Part shown: one piece after another, positions 34,351 to 43,547 of the stretch
Layout: each line of letters opens with the position of its first letter
Position numbering within the stretch: the stretch's first letter is position 1
NCBI GenBank assembly: GCA_900177435.1
Contig: FXAI01000014.1
Coordinates: 57,471 to 121,470 of the forward strand
Reading direction: 5' to 3'
Origin: Alteromonadaceae bacterium Bs31
Lineage (GTDB): Bacteria; Pseudomonadota; Gammaproteobacteria; Pseudomonadales; Cellvibrionaceae
DNA length: 64,000 nt
Notes under the pieces: generated by a model
Told to the model about the DNA's origin: nothing
The model's input: only the letters and a program-made list of their open reading frames with translations
Database searches by the model: none
Position numbers and translations under genes: made by a program

Positions 34351-36345
34351 TCAGCTACTCGCGCTCTGTTTGTTTTGTGCCTGTTGCTCCAGAATGGATA
34401 TAACGGCGTCCAGGTAGTACTCGGTAACAGTCGCCCAGTCGCCCATAAGCTTGCGAAAATAGTGAAAATTGGTTGCCTTATTTGCTTGAACCGGCCCGCC
34501 GGGTTTAGCACTGGTGCTGCGATAGTCCACGATTTTCATAAAAGGCTCTTCGTTGGGGGACTTGAATAGCAGTTCCACACCAGCTTGCCCAACAGTAGTG
34601 AGAATTACATCGGTTATGCCGATTGTTTGGGGGTGGAATATGTAGACATCGATAAGCTTGGCATTGAGGATTACAGCACCCTTGTTGCGCTCTTTTGTTA
34701 TGCTCCAGCCAGCCTTTTTAAAGTGCTTTATCAACTCTTCTCGAAATGCGTCCGAGTAGTCCGTACTAATCGACTTTCTATATTGGGCCGATGTCCGGAA
34801 GTCGTCGCGCCAGCTGTCCGCAAACTGCAAGCTGATATCCTCAATAAATACCTGGCGGGTTGCAGGCATTGTGATAGTGGAAGAAACATAGAACTCATTA
34901 AAGTGCGGGTTATCCATGGCCTCCAGTTTCGATGTTTTCACCGCTGCTTTTTTCTCTTCTGGCTTTGCTTCAGCAAGTTGAACAGGCTGCTTCACTGCTT
35001 GTGGTTTGGCCTCGGCAAGTTCGATGGCGTAATGTAGAGCTGTATTGCTAGCGACAGTTTCTTCGGCGTGTAACTTGGGCGTGAGTTCTGTTGTGGCCTG
35101 CCTGTTTGACAATGCATTTAACGCTTGCTCTTCAGAACTCTGGGGCGTGGCTTGCAACTTGGTGGGTAGTACATTGTTAGTTGTTTTGGAGCGTTGTTCA
35201 GACAGCACCTTGTGACTGCGGAGTGTTAACGCGGAGGGCTCTATTTTTTCGGGCTCCATTAAAGCTGTGTCTGCACTAAGGTCATTTAGTGTAACTGTTG
35301 CGGAGGTTGCGGTATTGAGATTCGACACCGAGCCATTTACCTGAGGCAGGTCGAATTCGTTCGCGCTTACATTCATAGCGACGATAACAACAGCGAGGCA
35401 AAGCGCAGAGATCATCTGCTCAAAACTTTTAGATACGCCCGAGGAGTTAGCAAAAAGTCGCTGTACACGCGGTAGCATACTGTAGGGAGATTTTTTGGCG
35501 GCCAGCACCGATTGCAAGCCGAACTCAAGGGCGGCGACACTGGATAGGCTGCGGGCATAGAGTGCCGGGTTGCCGCAATACTGAACGGCTATATCGTCAC
35601 AGGCGTTCTCGCGCTCACGATCAATAACGTTAGATATCCACAGAGCCGCAGGGTTAAAAAAGTACAAGGTTTTAATAAAGCATTGAACAGCATTAATCAG
35701 GTAATCGTTGCGCCGAATGTGCCCCAGTTCATGCAAAATCAGCGCTTCTACCTCCTCATTGCTGAGGTGCGTAAATAAACCGATGGGCAATAGAATAATG
35801 GGTTTTAGGTGGCCAACGATGCAAATACTGCTAACGTTTTGGGAATATTTAACAATAACTTTTTTATCTATCCCCAGTTTATTGGCAAGCTTGCTTACAC
35901 GTGTCTGCCAGTTTTCCGCTAGCGGTGAGCAGCCTTTGTATTTCAGCGTGAAAGCATTAATAAAGTCTTGCACATAGAGGTAGAATTTTATGCTGAAGCC
36001 CACTAGCCAAAACAACATGATGTAACCAATGTTGTCGTTAAAGCGCAGATAAAAACGTTCCCAGACTCCACCGGAATACCCCAGGCTTAATTCTGTTCCA
36101 AACTTTGCAATGAGTGCTTCTGCGCTGGCGAGTTGATTATAGTAGTGGAAAAAAGTAGAAATACTGATGAGTGAGCAAAGCAGTAAAGCGCCAAGACCCA
36201 TGACGTAACGTGCACTGGCACTTTGCTTGCGGTTGATTTTCAGAAATAAATAAAGCCCCAGTGCCACCAGCGCGCACTGCCACAGGGAGTGGATGGTGGT
36301 CCAGGCGAAGGCGTAGGCAATGCTTCCATCGAACAGAGCGTTCAT
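34351..36345 (-). CDS. BlaR1-like M56-family membrane metallopeptidase (non-beta-lactam sensor)
   Basis: A 664-residue inner-membrane protein. Four or so membrane segments in the first 330 residues carry the M56 zinc motif HELGH (His205-His209) and downstream RERENACDD (Glu244/Glu246). This is the protease that would cleave the BlaI-type repressor encoded just upstream. After the last membrane segment comes a long periplasmic part: a Ser/Thr/Gln/Ala-rich linker (about 335-490), then a folded C-terminal domain (about 495-660, DISLQFADSW, KAGWSITKER, KLIDVYIFHP). It is not the penicillin-binding domain of BlaR1. The stimulus is unknown. The gene starts four bases after blaI ends. Confidence 0.88.
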   Translation of the reverse strand: MNALFDGSIAYAFAWTTIHSLWQCALVALGLYLFLKINRKQSASARYVMGLGALLLCSLISISTFFHYYNQLASAEALIAKFGTELSLGYSGGVWERFYLRFNDNIGYIMLFWLVGFSIKFYLYVQDFINAFTLKYKGCSPLAENWQTRVSKLANKLGIDKKVIVKYSQNVSSICIVGHLKPIILLPIGLFTHLSNEEVEALILHELGHIRRNDYLINAVQCFIKTLYFFNPAALWISNVIDRERENACDDIAVQYCGNPALYARSLSSVAALEFGLQSVLAAKKSPYSMLPRVQRLFANSSGVSKSFEQMISALCLAVVIVAMNVSANEFDLPQVNGSVSNLNTATSATVTLNDLSADTALMEPEKIEPSALTLRSHKVLSEQRSKTTNNVLPTKLQATPQSSEEQALNALSNRQATTELTPKLHAEETVASNTALHYAIELAEAKPQAVKQPVQLAEAKPEEKKAAVKTSKLEAMDNPHFNEFYVSSTITMPATRQVFIEDISLQFADSWRDDFRTSAQYRKSISTDYSDAFREELIKHFKKAGWSITKERNKGAVILNAKLIDVYIFHPQTIGITDVILTTVGQAGVELLFKSPNEEPFMKIVDYRSTSAKPGGPVQANKATNFHYFRKLMGDWATVTEYYLDAVISILEQQAQNKQSASS

Positions 36346-36349
36346 ATCG

Positions 36350-36715
36350 TTATTCCTCTATCTGCGCGAGAAAATCTTTAATCTCTTTTAGTTCTTCATC
36401 ACTGACTTTAGCGTTACCCAGTAATTGCATAAGTAACTGGCTACGGGAGCCACCAAAGGTCGAATCTACAAAACGGCTCAATAATTTATTTTTAGTGGTG
36501 CTTTCCTGAATAACCGGCGAATAAATATGGGAGCGTCCATCCAGTTGCCGAGCTAACAAGCCTTTTTGAGCCATTACCTGCATCATTTTTAAGGTGGTTG
36601 TATAGCCAATGGGACGAACTTCATTTAACTGCTTATGTACTTCCTGTACGCGAAGTTCGCCCATTCCCCAAAGAATGTTGAGAATTTCCAGCTCGGCTTG
36701 AGTTGGTGTTGTCAT
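36350..36715 (-). CDS. blaI: BlaI/MecI-family transcriptional repressor
   Basis: A 121-residue winged-helix repressor (TQAELEILNILWGMGELRVQEVHKQL, GYTTTLKMMQVMAQKGLL, HIYSPVI) with a C-terminal dimerisation helix. The frame also allows a GTG two codons earlier. ATG 36715 is preferred because AAGGA lies seven bases upstream. It would repress its own operon through the operators 11 bases upstream, until cleaved by the co-transcribed M56 protease. Confidence 0.9.
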   Translation of the reverse strand: MTTPTQAELEILNILWGMGELRVQEVHKQLNEVRPIGYTTTLKMMQVMAQKGLLARQLDGRSHIYSPVIQESTTKNKLLSRFVDSTFGGSRSQLLMQLLGNAKVSDEELKEIKDFLAQIEE

Positions 36716-36725
36716 TGACACGTCC

Positions 36726-36772
36726 TTTACTACGATGGTTGTCGTAGTAAAGTGTGTACGATGCTTGTCGTA
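36726..36772. promoter_or_regulatory. Two BlaI-type operators
   Basis: TTTACTACGA (36726-36735) and TCGTAGTAAA (36742-36751) form a 10-bp palindrome with a 6-base spacer. A second copy, TACGA-N6-TCGTA, lies at 36757-36772. The spacers TGGTTG and TGCTTG are nearly identical, so both sites share the core TACGATG-TTGTCGTA. Dyads with a TAC...GTA core are typical BlaI/MecI operators. Centres are 26 bases apart and directly before blaI. Confidence 0.88.
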
Positions 36773-37008
36773 GTTGCAAGGCTTTTTTTAGCCGGCAGCG
36801 TTGAATGCCACCAAGGCTTGCCGATAGCTAATGGTCGGGGCAGCGTGCCTTAAAGGTAAGGTATTGATATTTATAGAGAAAAAACCCGCCACCTCCATTA
36901 ATGTATTTATATTCACTGTGTAAATAGTACACTTCTTGTCTATGCTGCATAGTAATCTGGCTTTTGCTAAAGCACAGGAACATCAACAATAATGAAATAG
37001 GTTCCCCC

Positions 37009-39261
37009 ATGCGCTACCGTCCAAATTTCACTGTTATTACTCTTTTCTGCCTCCTGTTTTTTTCGCTCACCTCTACAGCCAAAGATCCGGATATCGACCG
37101 CAAGGTTAATGAATTACTGGGCAAAATGACCCTGCAGGAAAAAGTCGGGCAGATGAATCAATACAACGGCTTTTGGGATGCTACAGGCCCTGCACCCACA
37201 GACGGTGACGCCAAGCTCAAGTATGACCACCTGCGTGCAGGGCTGGTGGGTTCTGTATTGAATGTTCGCGGCTATGAGCACGTGCGAGAACTGCAGCAGG
37301 TGGCCGTGGAAGAAACCCGCCTGGGTATCCCGCTTATATTTGCGCTGGATGTGATCCACGGGCACAAAACCCTGTTTCCCGTGCCTCTTGCAGAAGCGGC
37401 CAGCTGGGACCTGGAGGCCATCGAAACTTCCGCCCGTATCGCTGCTATTGAATCTTCCGCACAGGGTATTAACTGGACCTTTGCCCCCATGGTCGATATC
37501 TCGGAGGATGCGCGTTGGGGCAGAGTTGTAGAGGGGGCCGGCGAAGATCCTTACCTGGGTAGCCAGGTGGCTATTGCCAGGGTAAACGGTTTTCAAGGCG
37601 ATGATCTTGCTGCCAATGACACTATTGCTGCCTGTGCTAAACATTTCGCAGCTTATGGCTTTCCGCTAGCAGGCAGAGACTACAACCGTGCTGATATCAG
37701 CCGCGACACCCTTTACAACACGGTTTTCCCCCCTTTTGAGGCGGCTTTAAATGCAGGCGCGCGAACGGTTATGAACAGCTTTAATACCGTAAATGGTATA
37801 CCTGCAACGGCTTCGACATTTTTAATGCGGGACATTCTAAAAGGCCGCTGGGCTTTTGACGGAGTAGTTGTGTCGGATTGGGGCTCCGTAAGCGAGTTAG
37901 TTGCTCATGGTTTTGCCGAAGATTTAGAGCATGCCGCCGAGTTAGCGGCAAATGCCGGTTCTGATATGGATATGGAGGGCTATGCCTATGTAAAGCATCT
38001 GGAGAATCTGGTGAAAGAAGGAAAGGTGAGCGAGGCCCTGGTAGATGATGCAGTAAGACGAATACTTACTTTAAAGTTTGAGCTTGGTTTATTTGATAAT
38101 CCTTATGGCTACAGTGATAAGGCGCGAGAAGAAAAATTACTGGGCCACAAAAAACATCTAGCCGCAGCGCGAGATGTGGCAAAGCGCTCCATTGTTTTGT
38201 TAAAAAATGAGGGTGAATTACTTCCCATAAAAAAATCGCAGAAAAATATCGCCGTGATTGGGCCACTGGCCTCGGATAAAAACAGTGTGCTCGGCACTTG
38301 GCGTGCTGCCGTTGACGATAATACAGCTGTTTCTTTAATCGAAGGCATGACACAGTACAATAAACACTTTATCTACCAGGAAGGTGTAAAGTTTAATTTA
38401 GGGGAAGAAACTTTTGCTAGCCCTATAGTCGTAAACGAAACAGATCGCACGGGCATGGCGGAGGCGGTGGCTCTGGCTGCTGAGTCTGACATAGTGGTAA
38501 TGATGCTTGGCGAACACGGCTTCCAGTCCGGTGAGGGCAGGAGCCGAACCCATATCGATTTTCCCGGCTTGCAGCAAGAATTACTGGAAGCGGTCCACGC
38601 AAAAAACAAAAATATTATTCTGGTGGTGGCCAGTGGTCGCCCTCTCGACCTCTCTTGGGCCGATCAGCACGTTCCAGCTATTTTACAAGCGTGGCAGTTG
38701 GGTAGCGAAAGCGGGAATGCCCTCGCCGAAGTGCTATTTGGCCACTATAACCCCAGCGGAAAATTACCTGTGAGCTTTCCGCGTAGCTTGGGTCAGGTAC
38801 CTTTCACATACCGTCAGTTAAACACCGGTCGCCCTGGTCCCAAAGATAATGTATTTTGGTCCCACTATAATGACGAAAAAAATTCGCCACTCTACCCCTT
38901 TGGGCACGGCCTAAGCTACACCGGCTTTGAATACTCAAAGCTTAGAATAGACAGTAGCGATAAAAGTAGTATTCGCGTAAGTGTAAAACTCAAAAACGTG
39001 GGTAAACGAAAGGGCGAGGAGGTTGCTCAGTTGTATATCCGTGACCGAGTGGCCAGTACTGTTCGCCCTTTGAAGGAACTAAAAGGCTTTCAGAAGGTGG
39101 AGCTTGCTGCAGGTAAATCCAAAACGTTGAAGTTCACTCTCAGTGAGAAAGAACTGGGCTTTTACAACGCTGACGGACAATTTTTACTGGAAAATGGCGA
39201 GTTTGAAGTAATGGTGGGTGGGAGTTCAGACACGCTGCTAAGCGAAGTTTTCACTTACTGA
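37009..39261 (+). CDS. bglX: BglX-type periplasmic GH3 beta-glucosidase
   Basis: A 750-residue glycoside hydrolase family 3 enzyme releasing glucose from the non-reducing ends of beta-linked oligosaccharides. The ATG at 37009 gives a signal peptide (VITLFCLLFFSLTSTA). The N-terminal (beta/alpha)8 barrel contains KHFAAYG and the nucleophile Asp290 (VVSDWGS). The alpha/beta sandwich holds the acid/base Glu509 (SGEGRSR), and a fibronectin III-like domain ends the protein. It is close to E. coli BglX across its length and nearly the same size. It would finish breakdown of cellobiose-type products made by secreted enzymes such as the GH5 in this window. Confidence 0.95.
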   Translation: MRYRPNFTVITLFCLLFFSLTSTAKDPDIDRKVNELLGKMTLQEKVGQMNQYNGFWDATGPAPTDGDAKLKYDHLRAGLVGSVLNVRGYEHVRELQQVAVEETRLGIPLIFALDVIHGHKTLFPVPLAEAASWDLEAIETSARIAAIESSAQGINWTFAPMVDISEDARWGRVVEGAGEDPYLGSQVAIARVNGFQGDDLAANDTIAACAKHFAAYGFPLAGRDYNRADISRDTLYNTVFPPFEAALNAGARTVMNSFNTVNGIPATASTFLMRDILKGRWAFDGVVVSDWGSVSELVAHGFAEDLEHAAELAANAGSDMDMEGYAYVKHLENLVKEGKVSEALVDDAVRRILTLKFELGLFDNPYGYSDKAREEKLLGHKKHLAAARDVAKRSIVLLKNEGELLPIKKSQKNIAVIGPLASDKNSVLGTWRAAVDDNTAVSLIEGMTQYNKHFIYQEGVKFNLGEETFASPIVVNETDRTGMAEAVALAAESDIVVMMLGEHGFQSGEGRSRTHIDFPGLQQELLEAVHAKNKNIILVVASGRPLDLSWADQHVPAILQAWQLGSESGNALAEVLFGHYNPSGKLPVSFPRSLGQVPFTYRQLNTGRPGPKDNVFWSHYNDEKNSPLYPFGHGLSYTGFEYSKLRIDSSDKSSIRVSVKLKNVGKRKGEEVAQLYIRDRVASTVRPLKELKGFQKVELAAGKSKTLKFTLSEKELGFYNADGQFLLENGEFEVMVGGSSDTLLSEVFTY

Positions 39262-39480
39262 TCGGTCGTTAACGCATGTGCATTTTTAAGGCTCCCCATG
39301 CGGGCTGTTGCATAGGGAGTGCCACGTAAATATCGATGCCTCTGTAGGCTGTGCCGCAATAATAGTTGAGCCAATTTGATGGACTTTACATTGCCCTTAA
39401 ATCTTGTTGGTTTTTCCTGGCAAACTGGATTTAAGGGTGCTCATCAAGCCTTCGTTTATCCAACAGCATTTCAGCTTCCG

Positions 39481-40554
39481 CTATAAAGCCGTTAATTTAA
39501 CTTTTCCATGTGAAGAGCTAAGTTTAACGGCCCCCCGTTTCTCTGAGCTCTCACATGCAGCTGCGCCTCTAAATAGCTCGGCCTGAATGTTTTTTACGCC
39601 ATCACTATTCAAGTCACAAATGCTGCCTTTGGGAATCGCCAATGCGATGGAGCTGTGGGAAGCTTTGCCTTTTATCTGTGTAAACAGTATTTCCTGCTGC
39701 TTTAGGTGAGTGGAGCCATGGCTATTGGAAAAGTTGATTGCCCTGCTGCTGCCAGTAAAATCGATGGAACCGTGGCTGTTTCTTAGCTCCGCCATTTCTA
39801 CTTGAGCCTCTTTGACTGCTAGATGGCCGTGGCCGTTTTTCAAATTAAGTTGCTGGCCCAAATGTTGGTCAATACGAATATCGCCATGGCGCTGTTGCGC
39901 GTCAAAGCTAGTAACCTGGTTTTTTTCGATAGCAATGTCTCCGTGAGCCCACTGAAGTTGGACCTCACTTGCATTGAGGCTTCTGATGTTCAGCTCCCCG
40001 TGGGCACCCTTTAGCACCAGCGCTTTTGTTTCTATGTTGTTAATGCGCGCATCCGTGTGCTTTAGTTCAAGAGTGCTGTCGTCGCTGTGAAGCGTATGTA
40101 GCTCCAATTTCGAGTGTGTGATGTCTAGCGCGAGCTTATTGGTGGAAAAATTGTCTACGCTAAGGGATCCGTGATTCTGCTTCATGCGCAGGATGAGCAA
40201 AGCTGTTTGATCCGCCAGAATTTCTATTTCGCGGTACACATTGCAGGGGCCGTTATTAACCGGGCTATCAAACCCCGTGCTCACCTTTAGCTTGCTGCCG
40301 TGCTTGGAATGCATGATCTTGTGGAGACAGTTTTCCGGTTTGCCTTCGCGCAAGTCCTGCTTAAGAGTCACCTTTAGTTCCCCCCTTTCACCGTCCTTAA
40401 ACGAAATATGTGCGTGATCCATGCTGAGCTGAAGGGTTTCAACATTATCCAGTTCGAAGCTTTGCTCCTCAACTAGGGGCTTACTCGCCAGTGCGGAGAA
40501 ACAAGTGGCGATGGATAGGGCTGCCAAAGCGAGTTGAGCTGGTTTTTTATTCAT
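39481..40554 (-). CDS. Secreted histidine-ladder beta-solenoid protein (DUF4097-like)
   Basis: A 357-residue exported protein; ATG 40554 gives a signal peptide and AGGGA precedes it. The mature part is a run of short strands of about 19 residues, each opening with His-Gly or His-Ser/Thr (HGSLSV, HSKLEL, HTDARI, HGELNI, HGDIAI, HGDIRI, HGHLAV, HGSIDF, HGSTHL, HSSIAL). Eight consecutive spacings start at His128 and are exactly 19 residues for the first seven steps. The pattern resembles the DUF4097/GIN-head beta-solenoid, with His in place of the usual Ser/Thr. The function is unknown; a metal- or ligand-binding face is possible. Confidence 0.8.
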   Translation of the reverse strand: MNKKPAQLALAALSIATCFSALASKPLVEEQSFELDNVETLQLSMDHAHISFKDGERGELKVTLKQDLREGKPENCLHKIMHSKHGSKLKVSTGFDSPVNNGPCNVYREIEILADQTALLILRMKQNHGSLSVDNFSTNKLALDITHSKLELHTLHSDDSTLELKHTDARINNIETKALVLKGAHGELNIRSLNASEVQLQWAHGDIAIEKNQVTSFDAQQRHGDIRIDQHLGQQLNLKNGHGHLAVKEAQVEMAELRNSHGSIDFTGSSRAINFSNSHGSTHLKQQEILFTQIKGKASHSSIALAIPKGSICDLNSDGVKNIQAELFRGAAACESSEKRGAVKLSSSHGKVKLTAL

Positions 40555-41206
40555 TTTGTTATTCCCTGTAAGTGGTTTGAGGCTAGTGAATAGCAAGCAT
40601 GAGGCCATGTATGTAAGTGTATGTTTTTAATTTAAAATTGGTCTTTGCCCCCCACGTGATGCGCGGTGAAAATCGCAAGAGTTGGCGAATATAGCTTACA
40701 GGTGGTGAAAAATGCGAATAGCTGCCCTTCAAGGGCTGTGCTGATCGTTTGGCCCGAAAATTTGAAAAATGGATTTTCTACCAAGGCTTGATAGGTGTTC
40801 TCTTAAGGTCAGTCATTTTATTTTTGAGCATTTTGCATACTGTGTCTGTGCTTAAGGGGCGAAGCTGGGCGCTAACAAGCCAGAAAACTTTAGCTTGTAT
40901 GCTTTCTTAGAGTTGTGGGCAAAATACCGAGGGGCTGATCGCCGCTTTAACAATGGTAGTTAAATTATTTATTCCTCGGAAGTGTCCTTATGCCAGCCTT
41001 CTGCGGAGCTATACTCGGCCCGGGGCATAGCGTTCTTTATCGAGAATAAATTAGGGTACTGTGTGGAGCTATTTAGCTAAACAGAGGTATATTTGGCAGA
41101 TTAAAGAAATAGCCAGTGTTGCTGTTGACTAGCTCGTAGCGGGAACAATATGCTGTTGCGACACAGGAATTACGGATTCTGAGTAAAAAACAGCTGGTAG
41201 AATAAG
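40555..41206. other. 650-base intergenic region, no gene seen
   Basis: Contains only short frames without ribosome sites. No terminator, RNA gene or long repeat was found. The promoters of the His-ladder gene (minus) and the DUF1287 gene (plus) must lie at its two ends. Confidence 0.45.
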
Positions 41207-41953
41207 GTGCAAATACATTTAAAACTCCATAGGCTTCTCGTCTTTATCGCGCTTGCGGCTTCACCGGGCTTGGTGAGGGCTGAGTCCTTTTCGAGCCAGC
41301 TGGTCTCAGCCGCCATCGAACGCACCTCAGTAAAAATTCGTTATGACGACAGTTACTTCTATATTCCCTACCCTAATGGAGATGTACCCCCCGGAATAGG
41401 TGTGTGTACCGATGTAATTGTTCGCACCTACCGGGCCTTAGGCGTGGATCTGCAAAAATTGGTGCACGAAGATATGTCTCGTAATTTTTCGCTCTACCCT
41501 TCGGAACGCATATGGAGCCTGACCAAGCCAGACCCCAATATCGATCATCGGCGCGTACCAAATTTGGAGGTATTCTTCTCACGATTTGGTGAGGTGCTGC
41601 CGATTAGTCACAGCCCCAAAGATTACCAGGCCGGTGACATAGTGACATGGCGAATGCGCAGTAACCGCCCTCATATTGGAATAATCACCGATCTCGACTC
41701 TCCCTCGAACGGTACACCACTAATTGTTCATAATATCGGTAAGGGTCCGCAGCTCGATGGTATTCTATTCAACTATAAAATTGCGGGCCACTACAGATAC
41801 ATCCCTCAACAATACAAAGAAGATGACAGCACCACAAAAAAGAACAAAGCACCAGACCATCAGCAGCTTTTTAGAAAAGAGGGTGAAGGTTACGTCTTGG
41901 ATGAAGAGTTGTTAAAAAAACTGTTTCCAGAAGAGACTGGAGCGCGCAAATAG
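41207..41953 (+). CDS. DUF1287-family exported protein
   Basis: A 248-residue protein starting at GTG, with a signal peptide (LLVFIALAASPGLVRA). The mature part matches the DUF1287 pattern: TSVKIRYDDSYFYIPYPNGDVPP, GVCTDVIVRTYRALG with Cys67, then PHIGIITD and VHNIG. The Cys-x-Asp followed by later His residues resembles NlpC/P60-type papain-like peptidases, so it may act on peptidoglycan or a related amide; that is inference. A charged C-terminal tail of about 45 residues follows. Flanked by two long intergenic gaps, so likely transcribed alone. Confidence 0.8.
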   Translation: MQIHLKLHRLLVFIALAASPGLVRAESFSSQLVSAAIERTSVKIRYDDSYFYIPYPNGDVPPGIGVCTDVIVRTYRALGVDLQKLVHEDMSRNFSLYPSERIWSLTKPDPNIDHRRVPNLEVFFSRFGEVLPISHSPKDYQAGDIVTWRMRSNRPHIGIITDLDSPSNGTPLIVHNIGKGPQLDGILFNYKIAGHYRYIPQQYKEDDSTTKKNKAPDHQQLFRKEGEGYVLDEELLKKLFPEETGARK

Positions 41954-42497
41954 AATAAAGGCAGTGTCACACGATTCTATCTTGCTGGAGTGCTTGCTAT
42001 TTCTGAGTCACACAGTCGTAAAAAGTGCTACGGAAGTTCAGGGGATTGGTAGTGACTTGAGCTATAAAACTATCCGTTTTTTATATAGGCCTGGCTGTAT
42101 ATTTTGTGGCAAGTGAGTATCTGTTCGCAGGGGATCAGTTAAAATATAATTAAAAGCATAAAAATTATACCGGTGTATTTATGAGTGTTTAATTTTTCTG
42201 TCTGTATTAGGTTGTCTCTATAACTGAGTGTTGTTAATTGTCCACGGTGAAGTGGTAGTGTGATATCGAAAAGCTGTTTCTAAATTCGAAGCCTGTGCTT
42301 CAGTATGTAAAGTAAGAGTTGAGCTTCGTTACCGCCCTGCATTCATACACTGTTGGTCACCTGTTGTGAGCGCTTCATGTTGGTACTTGTTGCCTAATTA
42401 TGTGAGAATAGCGGTTTGATGGATTCAAGGCTTTCAGCGTGCAGAGGGAGTGTTTATGCTATCTGAATCTGCGGTAAACACTAATCATAGATAGTCC
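41954..42497. other. 545-base intergenic region, no gene seen
   Basis: AT-rich, with no ribosome sites, hairpins or RNA genes that convince. It separates the DUF1287 gene from the nuclease island and must carry that island's promoter. Confidence 0.45.
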
Positions 42498-43529
42498 ATG
42501 TACATTATCGATAGCTCAACAGTAAACCCACTGGGAAACTCCCTGGCGATGACGCATAGCGCCGTTGAGTGTCAAATAAGCGCCTTAGGTGAGACGCCTT
42601 TCTTTAACGAGCTTAATCACCCAATGAAAGGGGCGGTTGTTCCTGAAGACTCTCTCTTGCCGCCACCTGAAGGTTTGTCGACCTTTAGTGGCCGTTTTCG
42701 TCGAATGATGCGCCTAGCTTTGTCCGGTATTGAGCCACTAAAACCCAAGTTAGAACAAGCCAAAAATATTCCCTTGTTGTTGGCGGGCCCGGAGCGGCTT
42801 CCTCTCGCCAGCGGTATCGGTACGGCGATTGGCCCGGACTTCTTTCAGGCTTTAGTTCAATATTCTGAGCTAGATGTAGATACCAGGCATTGTCGTTATA
42901 TCGCATCTGGAAGATCGGGTGGCTTGGAGTTACTGGAATTCGCCAAAGAGTACTTCAATAAAAAATTGGGCGACGTGCTCTTAATTGGCGCGATAGACAG
43001 CTATCTGGATGCAGCCACAATGAATCTGCTCAGTGCTGATATGCGTGTCATGGCTGCAAACCGAAAGGCGGGCTTTTTTCCGGGTGAGGCGGCTGTTTTT
43101 CTTTTAGTGACATCCAATCAGGCCAAGGCATCAATGAGAGCAACTATCAATGGCCCGGCTGTTGCTAATGAAGACGGACATTTGTACAGTGAAAAACCTT
43201 GCTTGGGAAGCGGGTTAGCAAGTGTGTGTAGCAAACTCTTTTCAAGCAGCGTGCTGCCACCGATCTCTCAGCTTTGGACTACGGCAAATGGAGAGCAATT
43301 CAGCACCAAAGAAATTGGCATCGCTCTCATTCGCCACATAAACCATTTTGAATCGCATTATAATCATTTACATCCTGCTGATTGTTACGGCGACTGCGGA
43401 GCAGCCAGTGGATTACTGCTCGCAGGCCTAGCGGCTCAGAAAGCTGAAAATGAAGCGAACCCTGGGGCTGCTTTAGTGCTCGCAGCTTCAGATTTGGGCA
43501 GCCGAGCAGGCATAACTATTGATTGGTAG
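42498..43529 (+). CDS. Beta-ketoacyl-synthase-like protein of type VI secretion cargo clusters
   Basis: A 343-residue protein with a thiolase-like ketosynthase fold but no ketosynthase active site. At the nucleophile elbow it reads YIASGRSGGLELLEFA where KAS enzymes have a Cys. At the His position it reads DCYGDCGAASG instead of GHT-GAAG. The FPGEAAVFLLV segment and the HPADCYGDCGAASG segment are typical of ketosynthase-like proteins found beside DUF2169/DUF4150/AHH genes of type VI secretion cargo loci (from memory, not checked). It is probably non-catalytic, perhaps an adaptor for the effector. The next gene starts 18 bases later. Confidence 0.78.
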   Translation: MYIIDSSTVNPLGNSLAMTHSAVECQISALGETPFFNELNHPMKGAVVPEDSLLPPPEGLSTFSGRFRRMMRLALSGIEPLKPKLEQAKNIPLLLAGPERLPLASGIGTAIGPDFFQALVQYSELDVDTRHCRYIASGRSGGLELLEFAKEYFNKKLGDVLLIGAIDSYLDAATMNLLSADMRVMAANRKAGFFPGEAAVFLLVTSNQAKASMRATINGPAVANEDGHLYSEKPCLGSGLASVCSKLFSSSVLPPISQLWTTANGEQFSTKEIGIALIRHINHFESHYNHLHPADCYGDCGAASGLLLAGLAAQKAENEANPGAALVLAASDLGSRAGITIDW

Positions 43530-43547
43530 TGGAAAAGAGTTGAACCA

